From Pirellulaceae bacterium (GTDB lineage: Bacteria; Planctomycetota; Planctomycetia; Pirellulales; Pirellulaceae): a stretch of 34,689 nt of DNA. Both the position numbers and the translations under genes were made by a program. The stretch lies in NCBI GenBank assembly GCA_028280445.1, contig JANQLU010000058.1:1-34689 (forward strand), read 5' to 3'. How positions within the stretch are numbered: position 1 is the first letter of the stretch; the number at the start of each line of letters is the position of its first letter. Below, piece by piece: positions 34,344 to 34,689 of the stretch. Below the pieces are notes generated by a model that saw nothing but the letters and a program-made list of their open reading frames with translations, was not told the DNA's origin and ran no database searches.

Positions 34344-34396
34344 AAGGCTCACGCAGAGCCTCAGAGACACAGAGGTCAGGACGGAGAAGGTTTTTG
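34344..34396. repeat. Family H repeat, diverged copy
   Basis: AAGGCTCACGCAGAGCCTCA then GAGACACAGAGGTCAGGACG and GAGAAGGTTTTTGTT, clearly related to 33162-33210. Confidence 0.75.
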
Positions 34397-34510
34397 TTGC
34401 TTAGGTTGCGGTAGCAACAAGATCTACCAAATTCTAGTGCTGATTATGTTCAAATTTGTTTTGCTGTAATGTTGGAAAGCTATAGCCGTCGGTTTGTTAG
34501 TGCTTCGTGC

Positions 34511-34640
34511 CGCTAGGTAGTGTTGATTAAATGTGAGCGGCAAGGCGCTAGCCGCCGGTGAACCCTCAAATACAGGCGGCTAGCGCCTTCCCGCTCACAT
34601 TAAACTCACAGCTTTCCGATTTAATCAACGCTGCCTAGCG
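34511..34640. repeat. MITE-like element, copy III (forward, best preserved)
   Basis: Outer arms CGCTAGGTAGTGTTGATTAA (34511-34530) and TTAATCAACGCTGCCTAGCG (34621-34640) are inverted repeats with two mismatches. Inside lies the family B hairpin, GTGAGCGGCAAGGCGCTAGC / GCTAGCGCCTTCCCGCTCAC, followed by a ~20-base spacer. The right arm runs into another truncated B/C fragment (CCTTGCCGCTCACGGGATCA...GAGCCTG) to about 34677. Confidence 0.9.
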
Positions 34641-34689
34641 CCTTGCCGCTCACGGGATCAGGCTCGAGGGAGCCTGACGAAAACCTTGG

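Overview
The window looks like a chromosomal segment of a planctomycete, probably near the Pirellulaceae. The evidence is a fhcC-type gene of the tetrahydromethanopterin C1 pathway, a formylglycine sulfatase, a futalosine-pathway mqnD, many TTG/GTG starts with weak Shine-Dalgarno sequences, a very Gln/Met-rich membrane protein of a kind I associate with planctomycetes, and intergenic spaces packed with GC-rich palindromic repeats. No tRNA, rRNA, CRISPR array, transposase or prophage gene was seen.

Layout. 0-9 kb: FkbM-type methyltransferase (-), fatty-acid desaturase (+), MnmD-like tRNA methyltransferase (+), mqnD (-), a small membrane protein (+), hemW (-), an RNase Z-like metallo-beta-lactamase (-) and a secreted sulfatase (+). 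9.0-9.7 kb is a dense cluster of short repeats. 9.7-10.0 kb is a small unknown gene. 10.0-19.4 kb is an accessory island free of all the dispersed repeats: a divergent HNH endonuclease, an XRE regulator behind a promoter containing a perfect 16-bp palindrome, an overlapping 46-residue ORF, and a tightly overlapping three-gene operon. The operon encodes a nucleoside-phosphorylase-fold protein with a helical tail, a 1104-residue TPR protein with a split PIN-like nuclease core, and a 675-residue protein I cannot assign. 19.5-22.0 kb: a TPR membrane protein and a Gln-rich coiled-coil membrane protein. 22.6-25.8 kb: DCC-family protein, yidD-rnpA-dnaJ-like cluster, LURP-one-like protein. 25.8-30.7 kb: rpoN, then recR-ybaB-dnaX with the small SRP RNA upstream. 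31-34.2 kb: GMC oxidoreductase and fhcC.

How the genes work together. Most of the window is housekeeping: tRNA modification and processing, menaquinone and heme metabolism, DNA replication and repair, protein targeting and insertion. The island is different. Its gene types (phosphorylase-fold nucleosidase, PIN nuclease on a TPR scaffold, autoregulated XRE repressor, HNH nuclease) are those of conflict systems. The three overlapping genes are best read as one multi-subunit immune or abortive-infection module. This is inference from domain content and gene coupling; no activity can be shown from sequence alone.

Repeats. At least eight dispersed families are present. They include a ~130-bp MITE-like element (three copies, both orientations) with imperfect ~22-bp terminal inverted repeats and an internal hairpin, and a long-armed palindrome (three copies), one copy of which is flanked by a duplicated ribosome-binding site and start codon.
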